Position numbers and translations under genes: made by a program
Shown here: one piece after another, positions 9,189 to 16,607 of the stretch
How positions within the stretch are numbered: position 1 is the first letter of the stretch
Layout of the letters: each line of letters starts with the position of its first letter
The notes under the pieces: generated by a model
Told to the model about the DNA's origin: nothing
The model's database searches: none
The model's input: the letters and a program-made list of their open reading frames with translations, nothing else
Assembly (NCBI GenBank): GCA_021324035.1
Contig: JAJPJU010000188.1
Coordinates: 1-41,852 of the forward strand
Origin: Spartobacteria bacterium
Lineage (GTDB): Bacteria; Verrucomicrobiota; Verrucomicrobiia; Chthoniobacterales; UBA10450
Direction: 5' to 3'
DNA: 41,852 bases

Positions 9189-10118
9189 TTACTCAACATT
9201 TCTGATCTTGACGATGCTACCCTTGGCTTGCTGGTCGTTAGGATCCTTTACCACGGTGACGTACAATTCCTTTTCGCCGGGGCCGAAGGCGACATTCGTT
9301 GTCCCGTTGCCTGCGGCAATTTCGAAAATGTGAAGAAGTGTTCCTTCAGGCGACAATTTCAAGACCTTACCGCCAAACCATTGGGCCACGTAAATGTTGC
9401 CTTTGTGATCAATCTTCATGCTGTCCGGTCCGAGCCAGGGAGAATCGTTCTTGTTTTTAATCAGAACATTGAGCAGAGCAAAATTGGATCGATGACTTAA
9501 GGATCCATTGGCCTCGATCGCAAATTTCAGCATGCAATTGCTGACCGTCTGGCTGACATAAAGGGTCTTTCCGTCCGGCGAAACGCCGACGCCGTTGGCG
9601 TAATTGAGATCCTTCGCCACCTCGACCCATTTTTCAGCGCCGGGTGCGAGATAAAGAATTTTCCCGATCACCGACGTCGGCACTGGTGGATCGCCATACG
9701 GGCCGAACACTGTTGCGTAAGCGCCACCGTTCGGAGCAACGACGATATCATTGATTCCTCCGACAAATTTGTTGCCGTTGTTGTCGGTGTCCCAGCGGCG
9801 CAGTTGTTTACCGTTGAGGTCCAGTTCAAGAATCGCGCCAGGATCGTTGGTGCAGGCGAGCAGGAAAGTTTTCTGTTTAGTGAGCGCCAAGCCGTTGTGG
9901 CCGCAGCCGTCGGTGTGGTTCAACACCATGGTGGTTTTGCCGTCGCACTTCGACAACGTGTTTGAAACCCACCCAACGTAATAAAGGTTACCGTCAATGA
10001 ACAACGGGCCTTCCGGTCCAAGGACATTGCTGACGACAATACTTTCGTCCGCGCCCGCCGCCGTGGCACTCCACAAGATTGCCCCAACAGCGATGGAGAT
10101 AATGTTACTCATCCTCAT
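9189..10118 (-). CDS. secreted SMP-30/gluconolactonase-like beta-propeller protein
   Basis: A 309-aa protein. The start at ATG 10118 is supported by a strong ribosome-binding site, AGGAAAGGA, six bases upstream. A signal peptide covers about residues 1-23 (SIAVGAILWSATAAGA). The rest is made of repeated propeller blades typical of SMP-30/NHL-like proteins: NGVGVSPDGKTLYVSQT, DSMKIDHKGNIYVAQWFGG, NVAFGPGEKELYVTVV. Family members bind a metal and may hydrolyse lactones or simply bind ligands; no activity can be assigned here. It is the first gene of cluster B and lies 24 bp upstream of the frameshifted TPR gene, so it may be exported to the same compartment where the TPR domains sit. It diverges from the plus-strand gene at 10255. 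Confidence 0.85.
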   Translation of the reverse strand: MRMSNIISIAVGAILWSATAAGADESIVVSNVLGPEGPLFIDGNLYYVGWVSNTLSKCDGKTTMVLNHTDGCGHNGLALTKQKTFLLACTNDPGAILELDLNGKQLRRWDTDNNGNKFVGGINDIVVAPNGGAYATVFGPYGDPPVPTSVIGKILYLAPGAEKWVEVAKDLNYANGVGVSPDGKTLYVSQTVSNCMLKFAIEANGSLSHRSNFALLNVLIKNKNDSPWLGPDSMKIDHKGNIYVAQWFGGKVLKLSPEGTLLHIFEIAAGNGTTNVAFGPGEKELYVTVVKDPNDQQAKGSIVKIRNVE

Positions 10119-10254
10119 TTTGATTCCTTTCCTCGTGACCAGCGTTGACTCAACAAATCTAGATCGCGGCGTCGTCCTTGGATACGAGAAACCCGTCTCC
10201 CTGGCGCAGCCGAATCGTATTGACGCCTAGCCGTATTTCTGCCGGAATTCCTCG
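10119..10254. promoter_or_regulatory. divergent intergenic region
   Basis: 136 bp between two outward-reading genes, so promoters for cluster B and for the plus-strand secreted protein are expected here. The only clear signal is the minus-strand ribosome-binding site AGGAAAGGA close to 10118. A TTGACT at 10145-10150 has no convincing -10 partner at the usual spacing. Confidence 0.4.
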
Positions 10255-10722
10255 ATGATAAAAACTCGAATTACAGCAGTAACTCTTGCCCTCTCGATGA
10301 TGGGCGCGGTCAGTTGTTTTGCGGCTAACGCGCACATTGGGACTTGGAAAACCAATGAGGCGAAATCGAAGCAAGCGCCGGGCATGGGCAAGACGAACAC
10401 CGTCACCTATGCCGAGAAGAAAGATCAGTTGCAAGTGACGGTGGACGGCGCGGATAAGGACGGCAAACCGACTCACGGAGTTTGGATGGGTACGACCGAC
10501 GGCAAAGCCTATAAAGTAAAGGGCAACCTTTCCTGGGACGCGATGGCCTACAAAATGGTGGACGACCACACCTATGACATTACTGCGATGAAGAATGGAA
10601 AAGTGGCTTGGACCGGCCGAACCACCGTCTCGAAGGATGGCAAAACACGCACGCTCAATATGAGCGGTACTGGCGCGGACGGAAAGAAATTCAAAGCCAA
10701 GAACGTTTACGACAGAGCGTAG
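10255..10722 (+). CDS. small secreted hypothetical protein
   Basis: A 155-aa protein of unknown function. The signal peptide is MIKTRITAVTLALSMMGAVS with a cleavage site near CFA-ANA. The mature part begins HIGTWKTNEAKSK and continues as a Lys/Gly/Asp-rich beta-type sequence (TVTYAEKKDQLQVTVDGADK, GKTRTLNMSGTGADGKKF). This resembles small periplasmic lipocalin-like or THAP4/DUF-type proteins common in soil bacteria, but I cannot name a family. It is the only plus-strand gene within the TPR region, separates clusters A and B, and runs toward a strong inverted repeat at 10757-10793. A ribosome-binding site is weak (GGAATTCCT). Confidence 0.7.
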   Translation: MIKTRITAVTLALSMMGAVSCFAANAHIGTWKTNEAKSKQAPGMGKTNTVTYAEKKDQLQVTVDGADKDGKPTHGVWMGTTDGKAYKVKGNLSWDAMAYKMVDDHTYDITAMKNGKVAWTGRTTVSKDGKTRTLNMSGTGADGKKFKAKNVYDRA

Positions 10723-10756
10723 AATAGAACTCGGCCGTTAAATAGTGCCGATCAAT

Positions 10757-10793
10757 GTAAAGATCGACAATCCAAGCGATTGTCGATCTTTAC
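10757..10793. terminator. 16-bp inverted repeat between convergent genes
   Basis: A perfect stem, GTAAAGATCGACAATC paired with GATTGTCGATCTTTAC across a 5-nt loop (CAAGC), sits between the convergent 10255-10722 and 10793-12439 genes. It could end transcription from both sides, although neither side has a strong T run (TATTTTC on the plus side). The right arm, read on the minus strand, directly follows a TAG stop and resembles the TAGTGAAGATCGATAAC start junction of cluster A, so the palindrome may derive from a decayed gene start. Confidence 0.5.
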
Positions 10794-12439
10794 TATTTTC
10801 TACCCACGATCTTCTGGACGAGCGCCTCAAAGCGCGCCTGACCGCGCAAGTCATCGAGGAAAGGATCGACCTTGATAAGGTACATGTAGCTTGCTGATGC
10901 TTCTCGGTATCCCCGTTCAAGCTCATCGAGGGCATGTTCTTTATCGCCCAACGCTAGATGAATGAGTGCCAGACCATAGGGCGGGACATCTCGCGATTTG
11001 GCCTCTTCGTTCAGACGGGCGAGAACGTTTCGCGCTTCGTCCATTTGGCCGCTGCGCGCATACGCCTGGCCGAGGACGGCGATCGTATAAGGGTCGTCGT
11101 TTGTCTCGATCGCCTTTTGATATTGAGGAATTGCCTCGGCAATGTGCCCTTTCAACTGAAGCGCTGCGCCAAGACGGTAATGCGCGCGAAAAAAGCGAGA
11201 ATCCATTTCTAAAGTTTTTCGGGCTTGCGCCTCCGCGTCGTCGTAGCGACGCGCGTTAAGATAGACCCAGCTCAGATCGGTATTAATAATTAAGGAAAGG
11301 GGATCGAGCTCAATCGCACGTTTCTGTTCGGCAATTGCTCGATCAAACCGTGCCAGTATCATAAGCGTGAACGCCAGCCAATGATGGGCGGTTGCATAAT
11401 TCGGCTTTAGTTGAATCGCTCGCTCTAACTCTGTAATCCCGCGCTCTGGATCATATTCGTAGGTGGCAAGCAACCCGGCGGAAGCATGTGCTTCGGCCAA
11501 TGAATCCTCCAGTTCGAGAGCTTCCTTCGCCGCCGCTAGCGCCGGAGGAATCGATTCTGCAGACGAACTACCTCCATAGGTTGGAAGAAGCAGATACGAA
11601 TCGGCCAATCCGGCATAAGCCAGGGCGTAGTTGGAATCTTTCGCGATGGCTTGATTGTAATAATCGATCGATTTGCGCAGGTCTTCACCGGTCCGCTTAT
11701 TCCAAAAAAATCTCCCTTTCAGGTAGAGTTCGTACGCCTCTGGATTCACGGTCGGCACTTTTGCGATCGAGCTTTTCTCCGAACCCGTAAGCTTCGCTTG
11801 CAGCGTTTCGGCGATAGTTTTTGCGATTTCGCTTTCGACCGCAAAGATATCGGTCAGTCTTCGATCGTACGTGTCGCCCCAAAGATGTTCGTCAGTCCGC
11901 GCGTTGATCAACTGCACATTGACCCGCACCTGATCATTTGCCCTCTGCACGCTGCCTTCGACAATGTGCGCGACGCCTAGTTGCTTTGCGATTTGTGGCA
12001 AATTGTCCGGCGTGCTTTTGAAATGCTGGGTGGACGTGCGCGAGATGACTTTTAGATCGGCGACCTTGGCCAGTCGGGTGAGAATTTCATCCTGTACACC
12101 TCCCAAAAGAAATAATCCGATCGACGCAACGGCGCCGACGATGACAACAAAAATCCAGGTGCGCTTCTTTGGTTGTCGTTCGGTCGCCACAAGATCGACA
12201 TCTTCCGTGCGCTTGATTCCCTGGGGGGTGATCTCAAAACTCCACGCGAGAACAAGCGCGATCGGTAGCCCTATTATTATGAGCAGGACGATTAAACGGA
12301 TGATCCAGTTCGGAACGTCGAAGACTGGCAACACTTGCGCGATTCCCTGCGAAAGGGCCCAGCCGCCCACGATGTAAGCGGCCGCAACGTTGTAGACGCC
12401 GCGCCGCTTCAATTCGGCAAAGAAATTGCGATTGCTCAT
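10793..12439 (-). CDS. TolB/FlgO-like TPR membrane protein, paralog 4 (39-codon deletion)
   Basis: A 548-aa array member at the end of cluster A. It starts SNRNFFAELKRRGVYNVAAA and has the three-TM head, TPR repeats (ALAYAGLADSYLLLPTYGG and others) and the tail VDPFLDDLRGQARFEAL. Compared with the 14844-16607 paralog it lacks 39 residues in one block: after TM3 the sequence jumps from GLFLLG straight to GVQDEILTRL. It therefore misses the periplasmic linker and the first strand (KSIAVLPFDNL) of the TolB-like domain. The length difference (587 versus 548) matches exactly. The TPR part is closest to the 14844-16607 protein (LYLKGRFFWNKRT, RAIQLKPNYATAHHWL). The TolB fold is probably damaged, though the frame is intact. 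Confidence 0.87.
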   Translation of the reverse strand: MSNRNFFAELKRRGVYNVAAAYIVGGWALSQGIAQVLPVFDVPNWIIRLIVLLIIIGLPIALVLAWSFEITPQGIKRTEDVDLVATERQPKKRTWIFVVIVGAVASIGLFLLGGVQDEILTRLAKVADLKVISRTSTQHFKSTPDNLPQIAKQLGVAHIVEGSVQRANDQVRVNVQLINARTDEHLWGDTYDRRLTDIFAVESEIAKTIAETLQAKLTGSEKSSIAKVPTVNPEAYELYLKGRFFWNKRTGEDLRKSIDYYNQAIAKDSNYALAYAGLADSYLLLPTYGGSSSAESIPPALAAAKEALELEDSLAEAHASAGLLATYEYDPERGITELERAIQLKPNYATAHHWLAFTLMILARFDRAIAEQKRAIELDPLSLIINTDLSWVYLNARRYDDAEAQARKTLEMDSRFFRAHYRLGAALQLKGHIAEAIPQYQKAIETNDDPYTIAVLGQAYARSGQMDEARNVLARLNEEAKSRDVPPYGLALIHLALGDKEHALDELERGYREASASYMYLIKVDPFLDDLRGQARFEALVQKIVGRK

Positions 12440-12448
12440 TGAATTCGG

Positions 12449-13021
12449 TTAGGAGCTGAGCGTGTAGAAGACAAAAAACCAAAGGTTCTGAACAAACATA
12501 CCGCCGACACCAACCCATTGTAGCCAGCGCGGCCGTCCCCACCCGGCCAGTACCGCAAAAATGGCGAGCGATAATCCCACCAGCTCTGCCCCGACCCAGT
12601 CGTTAGGCTTTTGCCATCCGATGGCGTCGCGATCGGCATAGATTGCAAGGTTTCCCATCACGGAAAGGGCAATAGTGGCGGAGAAAATAATCCGGCGCTG
12701 GCGGTCAAAGAAAGCCGGCATATCGACCAGCCCGCTCTCGCTGATTGGCATGGCGACGAGTGAGCAGCTAAAATAATTGGGAATCACCCAGCCGAGTTGA
12801 AGCAAGACCTCGCCCAGCGTCCAGTGCTTGATGTTCTGGAGTTCCCAAAGACCTAACCAGTTGATAATCACTCCGAGCGCAGCGTTGAGCATCGACACCG
12901 AAAGCAGCCAGGACAAGCGCACGCGATCGCGAGCCAGTAGCAATTGCGACGCGCTCGAGAAGACATGGGTCAGCGCAATGGCGAAAATAAACGAGACCAG
13001 AACGGTTACGTGCTGAAACAT
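12449..13021 (-). CDS. small integral membrane protein within the TPR array
   Basis: A 190-aa hydrophobic protein with about five or six predicted membrane helices (TVLVSFIFAIALTHVFSSAS, LLSVSMLNAALGVIINWLGL, FSATIALSVMGNLAIYA, ELVGLSLAIFAVLAGW, GGMFVQNLWFFVFYTL). No family is recognised and there is no catalytic motif. ATG 13021 is preceded by GGAAATT, a reasonable ribosome-binding site. It lies 56 bp after the 13078 stop and 9 bp before the start of the next TPR gene, so it is part of the same minus-strand transcript. It is the only non-TPR gene in cluster A and may have been inserted into the array, since a vestigial start of a TPR copy lies just upstream of it. Confidence 0.75.
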   Translation of the reverse strand: MFQHVTVLVSFIFAIALTHVFSSASQLLLARDRVRLSWLLSVSMLNAALGVIINWLGLWELQNIKHWTLGEVLLQLGWVIPNYFSCSLVAMPISESGLVDMPAFFDRQRRIIFSATIALSVMGNLAIYADRDAIGWQKPNDWVGAELVGLSLAIFAVLAGWGRPRWLQWVGVGGMFVQNLWFFVFYTLSS

Positions 13022-13068
13022 AATTTCCGGTCACCGCCCTGACTCAATTCCCGCTGCCGAAAGGTTGC

Positions 13069-13089
13069 CGATCTTCACTATTGTGTTTT
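13069..13089 (-). repeat. junction direct repeat, distal copy
   Basis: These 21 bases are identical to 14835-14855, 1766 bp away. In the other copy the sequence spans a TAG stop overlapping a GTG start (GTGAAGATCG). Here it spans the stop of the 13078 gene, but the GTGAAGATCG that follows leads into no gene. It reads as the vestige of a deleted array member's start. Confidence 0.7.
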
Positions 13090-14844
13090 GGGCGCGATTA
13101 CCTTCTGCACCAATGCTTCAAAGCGCGGGTCGCCGCGGAGCGGATCGAGCAGGGGATCGACTTTGATCGTCCCGATATCGTCGCCGTCTGCCTCGGCATA
13201 ACTTTGTTCCAGCGCGGAAAGCGCCTGATCTTTCTGGCCGAGGCTTATATATAGAAGTGCGCGGTAATACGCTTCGACGTACTGATGTTTCGCGAGTTCT
13301 TCGAGTGCAGCGAGAGCCTGAACCGCTTCCTCACGCCGACCCATTATTGCCCCGAGCTGAGCTCGCAGCGCAATCGCTTGCGCATCATTTTCGCGAGCGC
13401 GCGCGACTGAGTACTCAGCCCGCGCTCCTTCGAGGTCACCGCTGACTTGGAGCAAGATGCCGTTGATCCAGTGCGCATAAGCGAAGGCTGGGTCAACCTC
13501 GAGTGCTCTTTTCATTACCGCACCAGCTTCTTTGAAACGACGCGCGTACATGTAGGTATCGGCGAGGTCCACCAAGTTTACGACGGAGAGCGGATCAAGT
13601 TCGGTCGAGCGCTCACCATCGGCGATGGCTTCGTTGAAACGGTCGAGACCGGAGAGCGGCCCGTTGCTTACCCAGTGATACGCACTGGCCAGGTTTGGGC
13701 TCAGCTCGATCGCACGCTGATGCTCGCGAACTGCCCGTTGCAGGTCGACGTCAACGGTGTACGCAATCTTTCCCATCGCATTGTGCGCCTCCGCCAGGTT
13801 CGGGTTCAACTCCAGCGCCTTAACAGTCGCGGCCCTAGCTTTCGAACGGGCATCCTTCGGATCGGCGCCGAGATAATAGGGAAGCAAAATATAGGTTTCA
13901 CCCAAGCCCGCGTAGGCGAGCGCATAGTTCGGGTCGCGGGCAATCGCCTGATTGTAGAACTCGATCGCCCGCGGCAAACTGTCGCCACGCAATCCCCAGA
14001 AGTGGCGCCCTTTCAAATACAGCTCGTGTGCGACAACATCCTCCGTCGGCGCACTGGTCATTGCATTCTTTTCCGAACCGGTCAGCTTCGCCTGCAATGT
14101 GTCGGCAATTGTTTTAGCGATGTCGCTCTCGACAGCGAAAATGTCCGTGAGCTTCCGATCATAAATCTCCGCCCACAGATGCGAGTTCGTCATCGCATTG
14201 ATCAACTGCACATTGACCCGAACCTGATCGTTTACCTTTTGGACGCTGCCTTCGAGAATGTTCATCGCACCGAGCTGCTTGGCGATGTCGGGTAAATTTT
14301 CCGGCGCGCTTTTGAATTTCTGCGTCGAAGTGCGCGCGATCACTTTCAGATCAGCAACCTTGGCCAGGCGCGTCAGGATTTCATCTTGGACTCCTTCGGC
14401 GAAAAATGCGTTATCGGGATCGCGGCTGAGATTATCGAATGGTAAAACCGCGATCGACTTCGCCGGCAATTGGCTGGAAACCTCGCCCGAAGTACTTCGC
14501 CCCATGTTTTTCCCTATGAAAAATAAGGCAACCGAAGTGGCGGCGCCAATCGCGGCGACATAGATCCATGTCTTTCCGTGGCCGTGCTTGTGTGTCGCAT
14601 CGGCAACTTCTGTCCGCTTAATTCCTTCTGGAGTGGCTTCAAACGCCCACGCGATCACGAGCGCAATCGGAAATCCGATCGCAATCAAAACGATGACCAG
14701 CCGCACTACCCAGTTAGGGATTTCCAGGAACGGAAAAATCTGAGTCGCGACTTGGGCGATGACCCACCCAACGACGGCATACGCGACCGCAACTTTGTAA
14801 ACATTGCGTCGCTTCAGCTCGGCGAAGAAGTTATCGATCTTCAC
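13078..14844 (-). CDS. TolB/FlgO-like TPR membrane protein, paralog 5
   Basis: A 588-aa array member with a GTG start at 14844 that shares its G with the upstream TAG stop (TAGTG), so translation is probably coupled. TM helices lie at about 17-38, 45-67 and 93-110, the TolB/FlgO-like domain at 129-254, TPR units at about 270-555, and the tail VDPLLDPLRGDPRFEAL at the end. Residues 129-254 differ from the 14844-16607 protein at a single position (Val/Ala 204), whereas the TPR regions are clearly diverged (HELYLKGRHFWGLRGD against YELYLKGRFFWNKRTP). The head is probably homogenised by recombination. Ligand or partner unknown. Confidence 0.9.
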   Translation of the reverse strand: MKIDNFFAELKRRNVYKVAVAYAVVGWVIAQVATQIFPFLEIPNWVVRLVIVLIAIGFPIALVIAWAFEATPEGIKRTEVADATHKHGHGKTWIYVAAIGAATSVALFFIGKNMGRSTSGEVSSQLPAKSIAVLPFDNLSRDPDNAFFAEGVQDEILTRLAKVADLKVIARTSTQKFKSAPENLPDIAKQLGAMNILEGSVQKVNDQVRVNVQLINAMTNSHLWAEIYDRKLTDIFAVESDIAKTIADTLQAKLTGSEKNAMTSAPTEDVVAHELYLKGRHFWGLRGDSLPRAIEFYNQAIARDPNYALAYAGLGETYILLPYYLGADPKDARSKARAATVKALELNPNLAEAHNAMGKIAYTVDVDLQRAVREHQRAIELSPNLASAYHWVSNGPLSGLDRFNEAIADGERSTELDPLSVVNLVDLADTYMYARRFKEAGAVMKRALEVDPAFAYAHWINGILLQVSGDLEGARAEYSVARARENDAQAIALRAQLGAIMGRREEAVQALAALEELAKHQYVEAYYRALLYISLGQKDQALSALEQSYAEADGDDIGTIKVDPLLDPLRGDPRFEALVQKVIAPKTQ

Positions 14845-14855
14845 TATTGTGTTTT
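14835..14855 (-). repeat. junction direct repeat, proximal copy
   Basis: Identical to 13069-13089. It spans the TAG stop of the 14844-16607 gene and the overlapping GTG start of the 13078-14844 gene. It marks the boundary of a tandem duplication unit of about 1.77 kb. Confidence 0.75.
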
Positions 14856-16607
14856 CGGCGCAACGATTTTTTGCGCGAGCGCTTCGAACCGCGGATCTCC
14901 GCGGAGATCATCGAGCCGCGGATCGTATTTGATGAGAAAGAGCTCGGAAGCGTGTTGGAAGAAGCCTTCCTCCAAATCGTCCATCGCATGTTTCTTTTCT
15001 CCTAGCCCTAGATGAACGATTGCCACCAAGTAGTCCGAAACATACTGCGAACGCGTTTTCTCGAGGAGACGCGAAAGGATTTGCTGAGCTTCTTCGCGCT
15101 GTCCACCGCGGCCGAGGGCCTGACCCAGTTGCGCGAGGATAGTTAAGTCATCGCCCGACCCAGCAGCTTTACGATATTCGGTGATTGCTTCCGGCAATCG
15201 ACCTTTGAACTCCAAAGCTTCAGCTAAAGAAGCACGAGCGACAGGAAAGCCGGGCTCGATCTCCAGAGTCTTTCGGCTCTGAGCCATCGCCTCATCGAAA
15301 CGGTGGGCATCTAGATAAGTAGACGCAAGGTTGTAATTAATGATCAATGAAAGAGGATCCAGCTCTATGGCCCGTTTTGCCTCGGCAATTGCGCGGTCAA
15401 ACTCGCCGATCATTTGCAAAGGCCTGTTTAGCCACTGGTGCGCGGTTGCGTAATTTGGGTTCAACTGAATTGCCCGCTCCAATTCCGCAACCGATTTGGC
15501 GGCATCGAAATCGTAACTAGCATAGGCCAATCCAAGAGCGGCGTGCGGTTCGGCCAGCGCGTTATCTAAACTCAACGCTTTCGTCGCCGCCGCCTTCACT
15601 TGCGGCACCGAGTTCTCTGGTGAAGATACGCCGTAATCCGCAAAAAGGACATAGGTCTCCGCCAACCCAGCATAGGCCAGAGCGTAGTTTGGATCTTTTG
15701 CGATCGCCTGATTGTAATAATCGGCGGCCTTCAACATGTCAGCCGGGGTCCGCTTGTTCCAAAAGAATCTACCCTTGAGATAAAGCTCGTACGCTTCTGG
15801 ATTCGTGGTCGGTTTTTTCGATATCGCAGTTTTTTCCGAGCCACTCAATTTTGCCTGCAAAGTGTCGGCGATCGTTTTCGCGATGTCGCTCTCGACCGCA
15901 AAAATGTCGGTCAGCTTGCGATCATAAATTTCGGCCCAAAGATGCGAATTCGTCATCGCATTTATCAACTGCACATTGACTCGGACTTGATCATTCGCTT
16001 TTTGGACGCTGCCTTCGAGAATGTTCATCGCACCGAGCTGCTTGGCGATATCGGGTAAATTTTCCGGCGCGCTTTTGAATTTCTGCGTCGAAGTGCGAGC
16101 GATGACTTTTAAGTCAGCAACCTTGGCCAGCCGCGTCAGAATTTCGTCCTGAACTCCTTCGGCGAAGAATGCGTTATCGGGATCGCGACTGAGATTATCG
16201 AACGGCAATACTGCAATTGATTTCGCCGGCAATTCGGTACGAGGCGCACTGGCATTATTCCCGGCCGTGTAACGGCCGAAAAAGAATAAGGCCACCGAGA
16301 TCGCTGCGCCGATGACAGCGACATAGATCCAGGTCTTCCCACGTGAGTGCTCCTGCTTGGCATCGGCAACTTCCGTTCGTTTGATCCCTTCGGGCGTCGC
16401 TTCGAAAGCCCATGCGATCACGAGGGCGATTAGAAATCCAATTGCGATCAATATGATCACCAAGCGCACAACCCAGTTCGGAATTTCCAGGAATGGAAAT
16501 ATTTGTGTCGCGATTTGAGCGATTAACCAGCCGACAACTGCATACGCGACCGCAACTTTGTAGACGTTGCGCCGCTTCAGCTCGGCGAAGAAATTGCGCT
16601 CGCTCAT
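14844..16607 (-). CDS. TolB/FlgO-like TPR membrane protein, paralog 6
   Basis: A 587-aa array member. ATG 16607 overlaps the stop of the upstream gene by four bases (ATGA). It starts SERNFFAELKRRNVYKVAVA. TM1 is about 17-38, TM2 45-67, then FEATPEGIKRTEV in the cytoplasm, TM3 93-111, the TolB/FlgO-like domain 129-254 (KSIAVLPFDNL, FFAEGVQDEILTRLAKVADL, LEGSVQKANDQVRVNVQLI, LWAEIYDRKLTDIFAVES), TPRs about 270-560 and the tail YDPRLDDLRGDPRFEAL. The positive-inside pattern puts the TolB and TPR domains in the periplasm. The head is nearly identical to the next gene, while the TPR part is closest to the 10793-12439 gene, so it looks like a mosaic within the family. Confidence 0.9.
   Translation of the reverse strand: MSERNFFAELKRRNVYKVAVAYAVVGWLIAQIATQIFPFLEIPNWVVRLVIILIAIGFLIALVIAWAFEATPEGIKRTEVADAKQEHSRGKTWIYVAVIGAAISVALFFFGRYTAGNNASAPRTELPAKSIAVLPFDNLSRDPDNAFFAEGVQDEILTRLAKVADLKVIARTSTQKFKSAPENLPDIAKQLGAMNILEGSVQKANDQVRVNVQLINAMTNSHLWAEIYDRKLTDIFAVESDIAKTIADTLQAKLSGSEKTAISKKPTTNPEAYELYLKGRFFWNKRTPADMLKAADYYNQAIAKDPNYALAYAGLAETYVLFADYGVSSPENSVPQVKAAATKALSLDNALAEPHAALGLAYASYDFDAAKSVAELERAIQLNPNYATAHQWLNRPLQMIGEFDRAIAEAKRAIELDPLSLIINYNLASTYLDAHRFDEAMAQSRKTLEIEPGFPVARASLAEALEFKGRLPEAITEYRKAAGSGDDLTILAQLGQALGRGGQREEAQQILSRLLEKTRSQYVSDYLVAIVHLGLGEKKHAMDDLEEGFFQHASELFLIKYDPRLDDLRGDPRFEALAQKIVAPKTQ

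Noticed and set aside
10145..10150. TTGACT as a -35 promoter element
   Set aside because: No acceptable -10 hexamer at 16-18 nt spacing.
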